A stretch of DNA of 64,000 nt from Sipunculus nudus (Eukaryota > Annelida > Sipuncula > Golfingiida > Sipunculidae), in NCBI GenBank assembly GCA_026874595.1, contig CM049306.1, positions 110,030,142 through 110,094,141 of the forward strand. The letters run 5' to 3'. The translations under genes were made by a program, and so were the position numbers. A model generated the notes under the pieces. The model saw only the letters and a list, made by a program, of their open reading frames with translations, made no database searches and was not told the DNA's origin. Shown piece after piece: positions 47,901-56,465 of this stretch (its first letter is position 1; every line of letters begins with the position of its first letter).

Positions 47901-50057
47901 GAGAAACAGAGCACCAGTACATGAGGAGAAACAGAGCACCAGTACATGAGGAGAAACAGGGCACAAGTAATGAGGAGAAACAGAGCACCAGTAATGAGGA
48001 GAAACAGAGTACCAGTACATGAGGGAAAAACAGAGCACCAGTGCATGAGGAGAAACAGAGCACAAGTAATGAGGAGAAACAGGGCACCAGTACATGAGGA
48101 GAAACAGAGCACCAGTAATGAGGAGAAACAGAGCACCAGTACATGAGGGAAAAACAGAGCACCAATACATGAGGAGAAACAGAGCACCAGTAATGAGGAG
48201 AAACAGAGTACCAGTACATGAGGGAAAAACAGAGCACCAGTACATGAGAGAAACAGGGCACCAGTAATGAGGAGAAACAGAGCACCAGTACATGAAGAGA
48301 AACAGAGCACCAGTACATGAGGAGAAACAGGGCACCAGTGCATGTGGAGAAACAGAGCACCAGTACATGAGGGAAAAACAGAGCACCAGTGCATGAGGAG
48401 AAACAGAGCACCAGTATATGAGGAGAAACAGAGCACCAGTGCATGAGGAGAAACAGAGCACCAGTACATGAGGAGAAACAGAGCACCAGTACATGAGGGA
48501 AAAACAGAGCACCAGTGCATGAGGAGAAACAGAGCACCAGTACAATAGGGAAAAACAGAGCACCAGTCATGAGGAGAAACAGAGCATCAGTACATGAGGA
48601 GAAACAGAGCCCCAGTACATGAGGAGAAACAGAGCACCAGTTCATGAGGAGAAACAGAGCACCAGTATATGAGGAGAAACAGAGCACTAGTACATGAGGA
48701 AAAACAGAACACCAGTACATAAGGAGAAACAGAGCACCAGTACATGAGGAGAAACAGAGCACCAGTACATGAGGGGACAGAGCACCAGTACATGAGGGGA
48801 AACAGAGCACCAGTATATGAGGAGAAACAGAGCACCAGTACATAAGGAAAAACAGAACACCAGTACATAAGGAGAAACAGAGCACCAGTACATGAGGAGA
48901 AAGCATCTTCAACGTATTTTGTACGTTTAATATAAATTCTCCTAATCAGATTCCGGCCAGATTGTTCGGAGATTAGATAAAGAGCCTTATGTATAAAATT
49001 CATTAATATTTGACCAGAGTTTTCTCAGTCAGGGCACCGGGTTGAGAGGATTCACATGCAGGAACGTAACATTGTATTTTCAAGCATTATGTTATTTAGT
49101 CATCACTCAGATCCATTCTCTGAGGTATATTTAATATTTCCTTAAGCATCAGTAAAAGCTTACCAGTCATGGATACAGAATTCAGGTGGTATATTAATAC
49201 AGAACAAGAAATGAACAATGACAGGATAAGGGTGACTATCGGCAATCGAATGCCACGGACTGGACTGTGTTTAACGACTGGTAGTGTCAGGACGCGTCAC
49301 CTTGCCAGTCAGATGAACTCCCAGAAAGATGCAGCAGTAACAAACGACCCACATGACAAACAGCGAGACCACCAGCTCCCACACGAAGCCGTCTGGATGG
49401 TCAATCCCCGGAGATATCTGCAGGATCTTCCTCCTGTCAATCAAAATCAAATTTATCATCGTTATGAAGTTACCTATACTTCTCCCAGGTGAGGCGACAA
49501 TGATCATATGATACCCGTCAATAATATCAGGAAGAGAAAACTTATAAAATATAGTAACGTGAAGTAGGGTCTTCCTAGACCCTAATTATACAAAATGAAA
49601 ATAATAACCAGTAAGATGTGTGAAAAAATACCACGATAAAGACACATTCAAACGTAAGAAAAACTAAATGTCTGACTCTGTGCTAAGCTCTTATATATAA
49701 CGGATTATTTTAGTCTTCAGTTTTGTTGTATAGACATGATATAAAAACAGAGTAGTTCCTATTAATAAGGCCACAATGTTAAAACTTCATGTCAAAAGCG
49801 TTTGACCATAACACATCAATGTACACACAACTACCTTTCCTATATGTAAATAGTAAATATAATGCACGGAATTAACGGCCGCTGCTGCTATAGGTGTAGA
49901 TACTACTGGTGTGTCAATCAGGAGTGAGGAGTACATTTTTCACCGTGAGATCCGATATAACGCTGTTACTTACTCCCAGAATTCTACAACAGGATCCGTC
50001 ACTTTAGTACTGACATTGGACATCATCAGTGCTGTTCTGTTTACTCCCAAGCTGCAC
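35577..50057 (-). CDS. SLC6 family Na+/Cl- dependent transporter, GABA/taurine/betaine/creatine-like, 3' part of gene (11 exons)
   Basis: Exons, in transcript order: 50057-49974, 49433-49301, 45198-45064, 44404-44301, 43448-43324, 42939-42827, 42386-42252, 38263-38161, 37640-37540, 36345-36175 and 35672-35577. All are bounded by AG/GT with consistent phases. They give 432 codons covering extracellular loop 2, TM4-TM12 and the C-tail; about 170-190 residues with TM1-TM3 are missing to the right. Diagnostic SLC6 motifs are [11 protein letters not shown] and [10 protein letters not shown] (TM6), [11 protein letters not shown] (TM7), [25 protein letters not shown] (TM8), [17 protein letters not shown] (TM10) and [18 protein letters not shown] and SGTS fit the GABA-transporter branch. 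The family imports neurotransmitters or osmolytes across the plasma membrane using Na+ and Cl-. Exact substrate is not decidable without TM1 and TM3. Confidence 0.93.
36175..36345 (-). CDS. SLC6 exon: TM11-TM12
   Basis: The acceptor is TTAATTTCAG and the donor is CAG|GTAAAG. It is 171 nt, 57 codons. It encodes [17 protein letters not shown], then [35 protein letters not shown] and SPRQ. The P-x-WA-x-x-x-G-x-x-IA-x-SSM-x-x-IP stretch is the SLC6 TM12 signature. Confidence 0.95.
36396..36885. mobile_element. GC-rich MITE-like element with terminal inverted repeats
   Basis: The left end is TAAGCCTCGGTCGCAACCGG and the right end is CGGGTTGTGACCGAGGCTTA, which are inverted copies. The interior is much richer in G+C than the flanking DNA and full of CCGTACGG/CGTACG-like words. 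About 490 bp, with no transposase frame. It lies in the SLC6 intron between 36345 and 37540. Confidence 0.8.
36890..36958. mobile_element. Second, partial right end of the same MITE-like family
   Basis: TGCGGTGACCGCAGCGGGTT followed by GTGACCGAG repeats the right end of the neighbouring element within 75 bp. It is either a solo end or a tandem remnant. Confidence 0.65.
36959..37539 (-). other. SLC6 intron remainder
   Basis: AT-rich intronic DNA between the MITE remnants and the exon at 37540. Nothing else recognised. Confidence 0.6.
37540..37640 (-). CDS. SLC6 exon: intracellular loop 5 and start of TM11
   Basis: The acceptor is TGTTTGACAG and the donor is ACA|GTAGGT. It is 101 nt, completing the glycine codon left by the TM10 exon. 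It encodes [20 protein letters not shown], then [17 protein letters not shown]-x-I-x-x-MIG-x-R is the family motif. The phase bridges 38161 (leaves one base) and 36345 (phase 0). Confidence 0.93.
38161..38263 (-). CDS. SLC6 exon: TM10
   Basis: The acceptor is TCTGCACAG and the donor is TTTG|GTAAGT. It is 103 nt. It encodes [20 protein letters not shown], then [15 protein letters not shown]. The GG-x-YVFQ-x-FDYY-x-x-SG motif is near-invariant in SLC6. Confidence 0.96.
38551..39760 (-). repeat. 46-bp tandem array in SLC6 intron
   Basis: About 26 units with TCCCAACCACAGCCCTCGGA, TCCTCAGGGATATTTAATCC and CTATAG. Two-unit variants (ACAACAGCTCTCGGATCCCC) recur, showing local duplication. Each unit carries a GGATCC site and a short GGGAT/ATCCC inverted pair around ATTTA. 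It starts about 290 bp upstream of the acceptor of the TM10 exon. Confidence 0.95.
39761..42251 (-). other. SLC6 intron, mostly unique
   Basis: A 2.5-kb stretch with one (AT)n run at 41913-41955. Frames of 60-71 codons here have no domain or splice support. No exon is needed, because the phases of the flanking exons already agree. Confidence 0.65.
42252..42386 (-). CDS. SLC6 exon: end of TM8, intracellular loop and TM9
   Basis: The acceptor is CTGTATTTCAG and the donor is AGA|GTAAGT. It is 135 nt, phase 0 to 0. It encodes [20 protein letters not shown], then a basic KKKR loop and a membrane helix with three consecutive cysteines ([10 protein letters not shown]), ending VFVTR. Confidence 0.93.
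42680..42730. repeat. (TA)n microsatellite in SLC6 intron
   Basis: Interrupted TA run about 300 bp from an SLC6 exon. A (TG)n run follows at about 43076-43107. Confidence 0.85.
42827..42939 (-). CDS. SLC6 exon: extracellular loop 4 and TM8
   Basis: The acceptor is CGTTTTAG and the donor is CAG|GTAGGG. It is 113 nt. It encodes [20 protein letters not shown], then [17 protein letters not shown]. The Asp-Ser of LDSQ are the Na2-site side chains in GABA-transporter-like SLC6 proteins. Confidence 0.95.
43324..43448 (-). CDS. SLC6 exon: TM7
   Basis: The acceptor is CTTTTTTTCAG and the donor is AAAAAG|GTTTGA, a weak but usable GT site. It is 125 nt. It encodes [20 protein letters not shown], then [16 protein letters not shown] and MVAEKG. 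The Asn and second Ser in INSGTS match the Na1 and Cl- ligands of the family. A 15-bp array begins about 20 bp upstream of the acceptor. Confidence 0.94.
43470..44112 (-). repeat. 15-bp tandem array at the acceptor of the TM7 exon
   Basis: About 43 units of the type GACACGTAGCCAGGT with alternating variants GACACGTAACAAGGA and AACACGTGGCTAGGT. It starts about 20 bp from the acceptor of the exon ending at 43448. The 15-bp period gives long open frames on both strands that are not genes. Within it, a block near 43540-43630 is repeated at 43650-43740. Confidence 0.93.
44301..44404 (-). CDS. SLC6 exon: TM6 (substrate/ion site)
   Basis: The acceptor is GATTTTCAG and the donor is AA|GTAGGT. It is 104 nt. 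It encodes [20 protein letters not shown], then [16 protein letters not shown]6 is the unwound helix that binds substrate, Na+ and Cl-. The Gln in GTQIF and the Ser in YSYA correspond to Cl- ligands in GABA transporters, which is established family knowledge. Confidence 0.95.
44405..45063 (-). other. SLC6 intron between TM5 and TM6 exons
   Basis: AT-rich, non-repetitive as far as I can see, with no extra exon needed. Confidence 0.65.
45064..45198 (-). CDS. SLC6 exon: TM5 and start of extracellular loop 3
   Basis: The acceptor is GTACTGTTTCAG and the donor is CAG|GTATAT. It is 135 nt, phase 0 to 0. It encodes [20 protein letters not shown], then [14 protein letters not shown] and [18 protein letters not shown] and RG-x-TLPGA are strong SLC6 signatures. 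A 25-bp array begins about 5 bp upstream of its acceptor. Confidence 0.95.
45204..48901 (-). repeat. 25-bp tandem array at the acceptor of the TM5 exon
   Basis: Roughly 150 units of AGGAGAAACAGAGCACCAG plus TACATG, with variants GTGCATG, TAATG (shorter) and AGGGAAAAACAG. It starts about 5 bp from the acceptor of the exon ending at 45198. The unit contains no CTA, TCA or TTA, so all three minus-strand frames stay open for hundreds of codons. Long blocks repeat: the 46940-47120 region recurs near 47240-47420 and 48545-48720, and 45800-46360 recurs near 47920-48470. Confidence 0.95.
48902..49300 (-). other. SLC6 intron remainder
   Basis: Non-repetitive intronic sequence between the 25-bp array and the TM4 exon. 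Nothing recognised. Confidence 0.6.
49301..49433 (-). CDS. SLC6 exon: TM4 region
   Basis: The acceptor is TGATTGACAG and the donor is AAG|GTGACG. It is 133 nt. It encodes [11 protein letters not shown], then the membrane segment [19 protein letters not shown] and the cytoplasmic turn GVHLTGK. The GK immediately before the next exon's V-x-Y-F-T-A matches the family order. Confidence 0.92.
49974..50057 (-). CDS. SLC6 exon: extracellular loop 2
   Basis: The acceptor is TTTTTTTACAG and the donor is GGGA|GTAAGT. It is 84 nt, completing one codon with a leading G. It encodes [12 protein letters not shown], then [16 protein letters not shown]. The cysteine is likely one of the conserved loop-2 disulfide pair. 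NRT and NVS are N-glycosylation sequons, and VVEFWE before TM4 is typical of the family. Confidence 0.88.
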
Positions 50058-51324
50058 CTGTAAAAAAAGAGTATTTTACCAACCCCGTTAAAAAGTGTAA
50101 TATTTCACAACAACAGTTGTAAAAAACTTAGCATATTAGTGGTTAATATTTTACAGTTTACATAAATCCAGACAGGTGGGAATGAGATTTTATTGGAAGC
50201 ATCACTATCACATTTAAGCGATCTATATCCTGTGCATACAGCGAGAAAAAAACATAGTCTGAGTAACATGAAAGGCAGACTCTAGCTATTAGCAATTAGA
50301 ATTTTCAAGGTCTTGCGGTTACGGTTTGTGCCCTCTTAACAAACTGGCAGACAGACAGACGGACGGACAGACGTCGATCAAAGATTGATCGTTAAAGCTC
50401 AGATGACTTTCAGTCCTCTGAGCTAAAAATGACTTTTAACGACCGTTTTGCCCTGAAGTATGAAATTAAATGTATTTGCCTGGTTGAACGAATCATGATG
50501 TTATTTATATGAGAAATTTGGGGTGATAATTTTATTAGAAACTGCCATTACCTCTTGTTGAAAATATACAATAATTTGCTAAGATAGGAGTATTTCCTCA
50601 TACCAAAGATTAAAACAGCAGGTAAATGCATGTCCCTGTGATTATTTCATACCAATCACCATCAGTTTTAACCGAGTCAAAACTCGATAACAATTTCGTG
50701 ATTCGTGTATTATAAACGGACTACTCCGACCATTCCCCCAATGTAATACCTTATGTTAACAAATGACCCATGGACCATGACGCTCAACTGTCTGATGTGT
50801 TGGTTGTGGCTGTGATACTATATGTATTTTTTTGTGTTAAGTATTTGTTGACCATAGGGCACTGTGCAAATGCATATATGCAAATGACCTAATTAAAAAT
50901 ATTCAGGTAGGCATTGGGTAAAGGGTCACGATGTGCAAACATGGAACGATAAACAACAGTAATCATAATACTAACCATTACAACTAGTTTTATTAGTGAA
51001 TATGAAATTTTCGGAATGTGGCTTGCAAAATACTGGTTTTATTAAAGAGATTTCCAGGACTGCCGTAGATATGAATCGTTCAATGATTACAAATTTTGTC
51101 CTGCAGCACATCAAAGTTTCAGAAACTAGCGCAAATGCTGTAACGTTGCAGTCTACATGTAAGATGTATGAAATTAAAATTAAAATTCATATGATGCCAC
51201 AGGTCATTACCACCTGAAAAAATAGTTAAGATCTTCAAGTGTACCAGGTTTCAGGACAATAAGATACTAGAGCTCGGACTCCGACACAATTGCTGAATTG
51301 TGTCGGTCTCAAATAGAGAGAAAA
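50058..51324 (-). other. SLC6 intron (5' side) with short family-B-like fragments
   Basis: Intron upstream of the loop-2 exon. A minus-strand family head (GACGGACGGACAGACG, then CTCAGATGACTTTCAGTCC) lies at 50350-50430, and a reversed tail (GACCCATGGACCATGACGCT) near 50763-50785. I looked for exons coding TM1-TM3 and saw none up to 56.4 kb. Confidence 0.6.
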
Positions 51325-54300
51325 ACTAGTGGCACATGGGCAATGACGCTCAGCTGAATTCAAGGAAAACGATGAGCAAAATGACTGCCAGAGTGCAAAA
51401 AAATATCATGAATGTTGTGGGTAGAAATGGGTTACAGTAGGCTTTTGGACAGATGACAGATCTGAAGGTCACATAAATAGAAAAAATAAATGCGTAAAAA
51501 TTTGAAAAAATACAGATAGTGCCACCAGTCTGCAGGAACTGATGAAACACTCCATGATCAATAAATACCCTAAGAATCATGGCTATCAAGGCATTGGTTA
51601 TTCAGATAATGGCGCTTTTGTATCACATTTTTAATTATTCTTTGGAGTAATAACAAGCTCTATACCTAGGAGAATATGGGTAACAGAGACCTAATTTCAG
51701 GTTTCAAAAGAGATTTATTATTAGTCTCCATGGATATCAAATGAGAGGATTCTAGGTTCAGCGGTTATTGTTTGTTCCGTTAACAAATGACCACTTCATT
51801 TTAAGGTCTCATAAATAGAAAAAAAAAGTCTTAAAATTTTTTAAAACTTCAGGTGGTGCCACAAGTGTACAGGAACTGATGAAACACTATATGTTAAATA
51901 TGCATGCAAAGTACAATGGCCTTCAGTGCATTAGTTATTCAGATACTGGAGTTTTTGTATCACATTTTTAACTAGAAAACAGACAACGTGTATCTGCCGA
52001 AGTCAGTGGTATAGGTGAAGTGAGGGATATATTGAGTGGTCCGCTAAAACTACGCGAAAAAGGGCATTAACTTAATCAACAAAATCACCTGGCATCACCT
52101 GTCTGGTTTATAAGAAATTTTAAAAAGATGGATAGACATGCCAAATTTCAGAAAAATACCTTGAACCACTCCAAAGATATGAGCACTTTGCCAGAGGAAA
52201 ACGATTGCAGATGGCGCCACCCATCTTGTTTACCAGATGGAGGAGTCTGAGATATATGGACATGCATAATTTCAGGCCAATTAGGCACAAAATTCCTTAG
52301 ATAAGAGCATTAATTTATTCTATGGAAATAGGACGGTAGGTGGCGCCACCTGTCTGGTTTACGAGAAAATATTCCAAGATGGATGGATATGCCAAATTTC
52401 AGACCAATACCTTGAACCACTCCGGAGTTATGAGCAATTTTCCCCCAAAGCACATGTATGGATGGACACCACAGGAAAACAATTGCAGATGGCACCACCA
52501 GTCTTGAGTACGAGATGGAGCAGTTCAAGACCAATGGAAAGGCAAATCACTTCTGAGAAAAGGGCATTAATTGTATCCCCAGACAAAGTCGGGATACTAT
52601 GATTTCACGACGGTCCCGCCGCCGCCGCCGCCGCACAAAATCCTTGTGAGCGGGATTACTAAAAAAATATTTCACTGAACCTTTTCAAACTTTACATTTG
52701 TATAGATATAGGTAAGGGGACGAAGCCTAATTAAAATGGGGTCATGACCTATGCTAGGAGAGTTACCTTGACCTTGAATAGGTCCATTTTTGCTGAAAAT
52801 AACACAAATTCTTAAATATCTCAAGTAAGCTTGCATGGACTGGTCCAAAAATCAAAGTAACCGAAGATCTTGGATAGCCTTGTGATATACCGGAAACTGG
52901 TGGCGCCACCTATTATCCTTTTCTTGTTTTTACGCCTTTTAATACCCCCATAATTGCCACTTGACATTACTGTAAGCATTATAAGTCAAAAACTAATGGA
53001 CAGATTTCTTTCAAATTATGCACATGTAGAGAGATGGGTTATGGGATGAGGTCTATATACATTTGGGTCATGACCTTTATCATGAGAGTGGCCTTGACCT
53101 TTAATGTGTCCATATTTTGTGAAAACCACACACCTCTTATGATATCTCCAGTGTTGATAGCCATATGGATTTCAAACATGACTTATGTATGGCCCACCAC
53201 TAAAGTAAGAACCCTATAGGTTCTAGGGTCATAAGGGTCAAAGGTCAAGGTCACTGGACTCGTACTTAAAAGATACTGTGGATGCATTTTAAGCCAAACT
53301 TTCATCCCAGGTCTTCCATCTTGAATATATAGCTCACTTGCCAATAGTGGATGATCCATATCAATGTTGGGGTCACAAGGTCAGAGGATGATAATTCCTG
53401 CTTTTATTAATGTATTGATTTCAAACTTGACTTATATATGTCCCATTGAAAAAGCAAGACTCCAATTGATTTTGGGGTCATGAGGTCAAAGGTCAAGGTC
53501 ACAAGACACATCTTTAAAAAGATTGTGGATGCATTTTCAGCCAAACATTTCATCTCAGACCTTTCATCTTGCACATATAGTTCATCTGCCAATAGAGGAA
53601 GACCCCTATCAATTTTTAGGTCACAAGGTCAAAGGTGAAGGTCACAGGAGCCATATGTCCAAAAATTAGTTTCTGGATGATAATTCCTGCTTTTATCGAT
53701 GTATGGATTTCAAACTTGACTTGCATATAACCCATTGGAAAAGCAAGACTCCGAATTGATTTTGGGGTCATGAGGTCAAAGGTCAAGGTCACAGGACACA
53801 TCTTTAAAAAGATTGTGGATGCATTTTCAGCCAAATAATTCATCTAAGATCTTTCATCTTGCACATATAGTTCACCTGCCAAGAGTGGAAGACCTCTATC
53901 AATTTTGAGGTCACAAGGTCAAAGGTGAAGGTTTCAGGAGCCATCTGTCCAAAAATTAGTTTCTGGATGATTATTCCTGCTGTTATTGATGTATGGATTT
54001 CAAACTTGACTTGTATATGTCCCATTAGAAAAGTAAGACCCGAAATGATTTTGGGGTCATGAGGTCAAAGGTCAAGGTCACAGGACCAACATCTTCAAAA
54101 AGATTGTGGATTGATAGATGGAAGAAACAATAATTGCTTGCCAAGTGTCAGTATATTCTGCTAAAAATGGGGGCCTATTCCTAAGGGGAGGGGGGCTACT
54201 ATGTCTGGGGATACTCTGGCACCTGCGGGTCAAGAAATGTCTAGTTTATTCTACAAAAACGGGAAGGTAGGTGGCACAACGTGTTTGGTTTACGAGAAAT

Positions 54301-56125
54301 TTTCTCAAGATGGATGGATATGCTAAATTTCAGACCAATTCCTTGAACCACTCAGGAGATATGAGCAATTTTCACCTAAAGCACATGTATGGATGGACGC
54401 CACAGGAAAGTGATTGCCGATGGCACCACCAATGTTGAATACAAGATGGAAGAGTTCAAGATCCATGGATATGCATAATTTCAGGCCAATACGGAAAATC
54501 ACTCCTGAGAAAAGGGCATTAATATATTCTACAAAAAACAAAGAGGAAGGTGGCGCCACCTGTCTGGTTTACGAGAAAATCTTCCAAGATGGATGGACTT
54601 GCCACATTTCAGACCGATACCTTGAACCACTCCTAAGATATGAGTCATTTTCACCCAAAGGACATGTACAGGTGGACGTCATGCAAAAACGACTGCAGAT
54701 GGCACCACCAGTCTTGTTTACAAGATGTAGGTGTCAATGATCAATGAATATGCACAATTTCAACCCAAAACATTGAAGAGCCACTAAGACGAACAGATGG
54801 CAAATGCCTAGATGGACACTTTGCAAAAAGTAATGAAGTGGCGCCACCAGTCATGATTACGAGATGGAGAGATCCATGATCTATGGACGTTCAAACCTTC
54901 ACCTCAATACATTGAACCATTACTGAGATATAGGTTGTTGTCTAAAAGACACCCAGATTCGTACTGCACAGAAAGGATTGCAAGTGGTGCCACCTGTCTT
55001 TGTTACGTATCATGCTGGTTTCTGGAAAGATTGGTCCAAGAGTCTCAGAGGAGTTCTCCGGAAACCAACGCAGAGTTTTTGTATCACATAAATTATTCTG
55101 GGGGGGGGGGGGGGTACTTATGTGCCCCACAGCTTGGAGGATATGGGTAACAAAGACCGAATTTAAGATTTTCATGAAGACTTTTCATGGACATCCTTTG
55201 ATGTCAAGTTAGAAGATTCCAGGTCAAGCGGTTACGATTTGTGTCCTGTTAACAGATGACAGCTTCTATGAAGTTATTAAAAATAGAGAATAAAAATCAT
55301 TAAAAAATTATTAAAAATACAGGTGGCGCCACCAGTCTGCAGGAACTGATGAAACACTTCATGATCAATAGGCATGCAAAGAATCATGGCAAACAATGCA
55401 TTATTATTCACATACTGGAGCTTTTGTATCAAATTTTTAATTATTCTGGGGGTATATACGAGCCCCTTAGCTTGGAGGATATGGGTAACAGAGACCTAAT
55501 TTCATGTTTCAACAGAGACTTTTAATGGATCTCCCTTGATGTCAAGTAAGAACATTCCAGGTCCAGCGGTTACGATTTGTACCCTGAGGATATGGGTAAC
55601 AAAGACCGAATTTAAGATTTTCATGAAGACTTTCATGGACATCCTTTGATGTCAAGTTAGAAGATTCCAGGTCAAGCGGTTACGATTTGTGTCCTGTTAA
55701 CAGATGACAGCTTCTTTGAAGGTATAAAAAATAGAGAACAAAAATCGTAAAAATTAGAAAAAAATACAGGTGGCGCCACCAGTTTGCAGGAACTGATGGA
55801 AAACTTCATGAGCAATATTCATCCAAAGAATCATTGTGATCAATGCATTAGTTATTCAGGTACTGGAGCTTTAGTCTCAAATTTTTTATTATTATGGGGG
55901 GGGGAGGGGGGAATTACGAGACCAATAGCTCAGAGAATATGGGTAACAGAGACCTTATTTCAGGTTTCCAGGGAGATTTTTTATGGACCTCCCTAGATGT
56001 CAGGAACGAAGATTCAAGGTCCAGTGGTTACGATTTGTGCCCTGTACACGGACGGACGGACGGACAGAAGACGGACAAAGAGTGATCGCTATAGCTCAGA
56101 TGACTTTCAGTCAGCTGAGATAAAA
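51325..56125 (-). mobile_element. Family B element, reverse orientation, interrupted by family D
   Basis: Read on the minus strand, the head lies at 56125 (TTTTTATCTCAGCTGACTGA, then GTCTTCTGTCCGTCCGTCC) and the tail near 51325 (AATTCAGCTGAGCGTCATTG). The body is built of repeated modules containing GGTGGCGCCACC, CTGCAGGAACTGATGAAACA and GGTTACGATTTGTGTCCTG. The stretch 55560-55700 repeats 55130-55250, a local duplication. No transposase or polymerase frame seen. Confidence 0.73.
52574..54243 (+). mobile_element. Family D element inserted in family B
   Basis: The left end is TATCCCCAGACAAAGTCGGG. ACTATGTCTGGGGATA at 54198-54213 is its inverted partner, with about 30 bp more before family B resumes. 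The interior holds a GCC-repeat (CCGCCGCCGCCGCCGCCGC) and a module of about 280 bp in tandem, marked by AGGTCAAAGGTCAAGGTCAC and GATTGTGGATGCATTTTCAG. Ends are uncertain by about 30 bp. A fragment of the same family is in the contactin intron. Confidence 0.7.
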
Positions 56126-56465
56126 ACGTAAAAAATATAAAAAAAATTGAAACCAGTTATGATCCGTGATCCATAAATATTCGAGTTTTTACTTCACAAC
56201 AGCTGAGAATCTGATACGATAACTTTAATTTTGGAGTCAAAAAAGTGAAAAAAAATAACCAATCTTCTGCAACTGAGAAAGTAATTCATTATCGATAAAC
56301 ACACCAGATTTCAGGACAGTGGATGAAACCACATCTGAGCAGCTGACATTATTGCTGTAATTTGGTCGTTTAAAATAATGAGGAAATAATGCGCTCTCAT
56401 CGTAAAGGAAAAATACGTAATAACCCAAATACAGTTGGTGCCACTTCAGGAAATGATAAAATAGT
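56126..56465 (-). other. Non-repetitive stretch before the 49-bp satellite
   Basis: AT-rich. A 63-codon minus-strand frame at 56237-56428 has no domain or splice support. Nothing else recognised. Confidence 0.5.

Noticed and set aside
45080-48912. Very long minus-strand open frames (up to 613 codons) rich in Cys, Phe, Ser, Leu
   Set aside because: They lie wholly in the 25-bp array, whose unit lacks stops in all three minus frames, so several frames are open at once. The real exon at 45064-45198 follows its own acceptor.
50996-51217. 73-codon plus-strand frame, considered as an exon
   Set aside because: No splice sites in phase, no domain, and on the opposite strand to the SLC6 gene within its intron.
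53407-54025. Short minus-strand frames repeating TFDLMTPK-like peptides
   Set aside because: They are translations of the tandem modules of family D.
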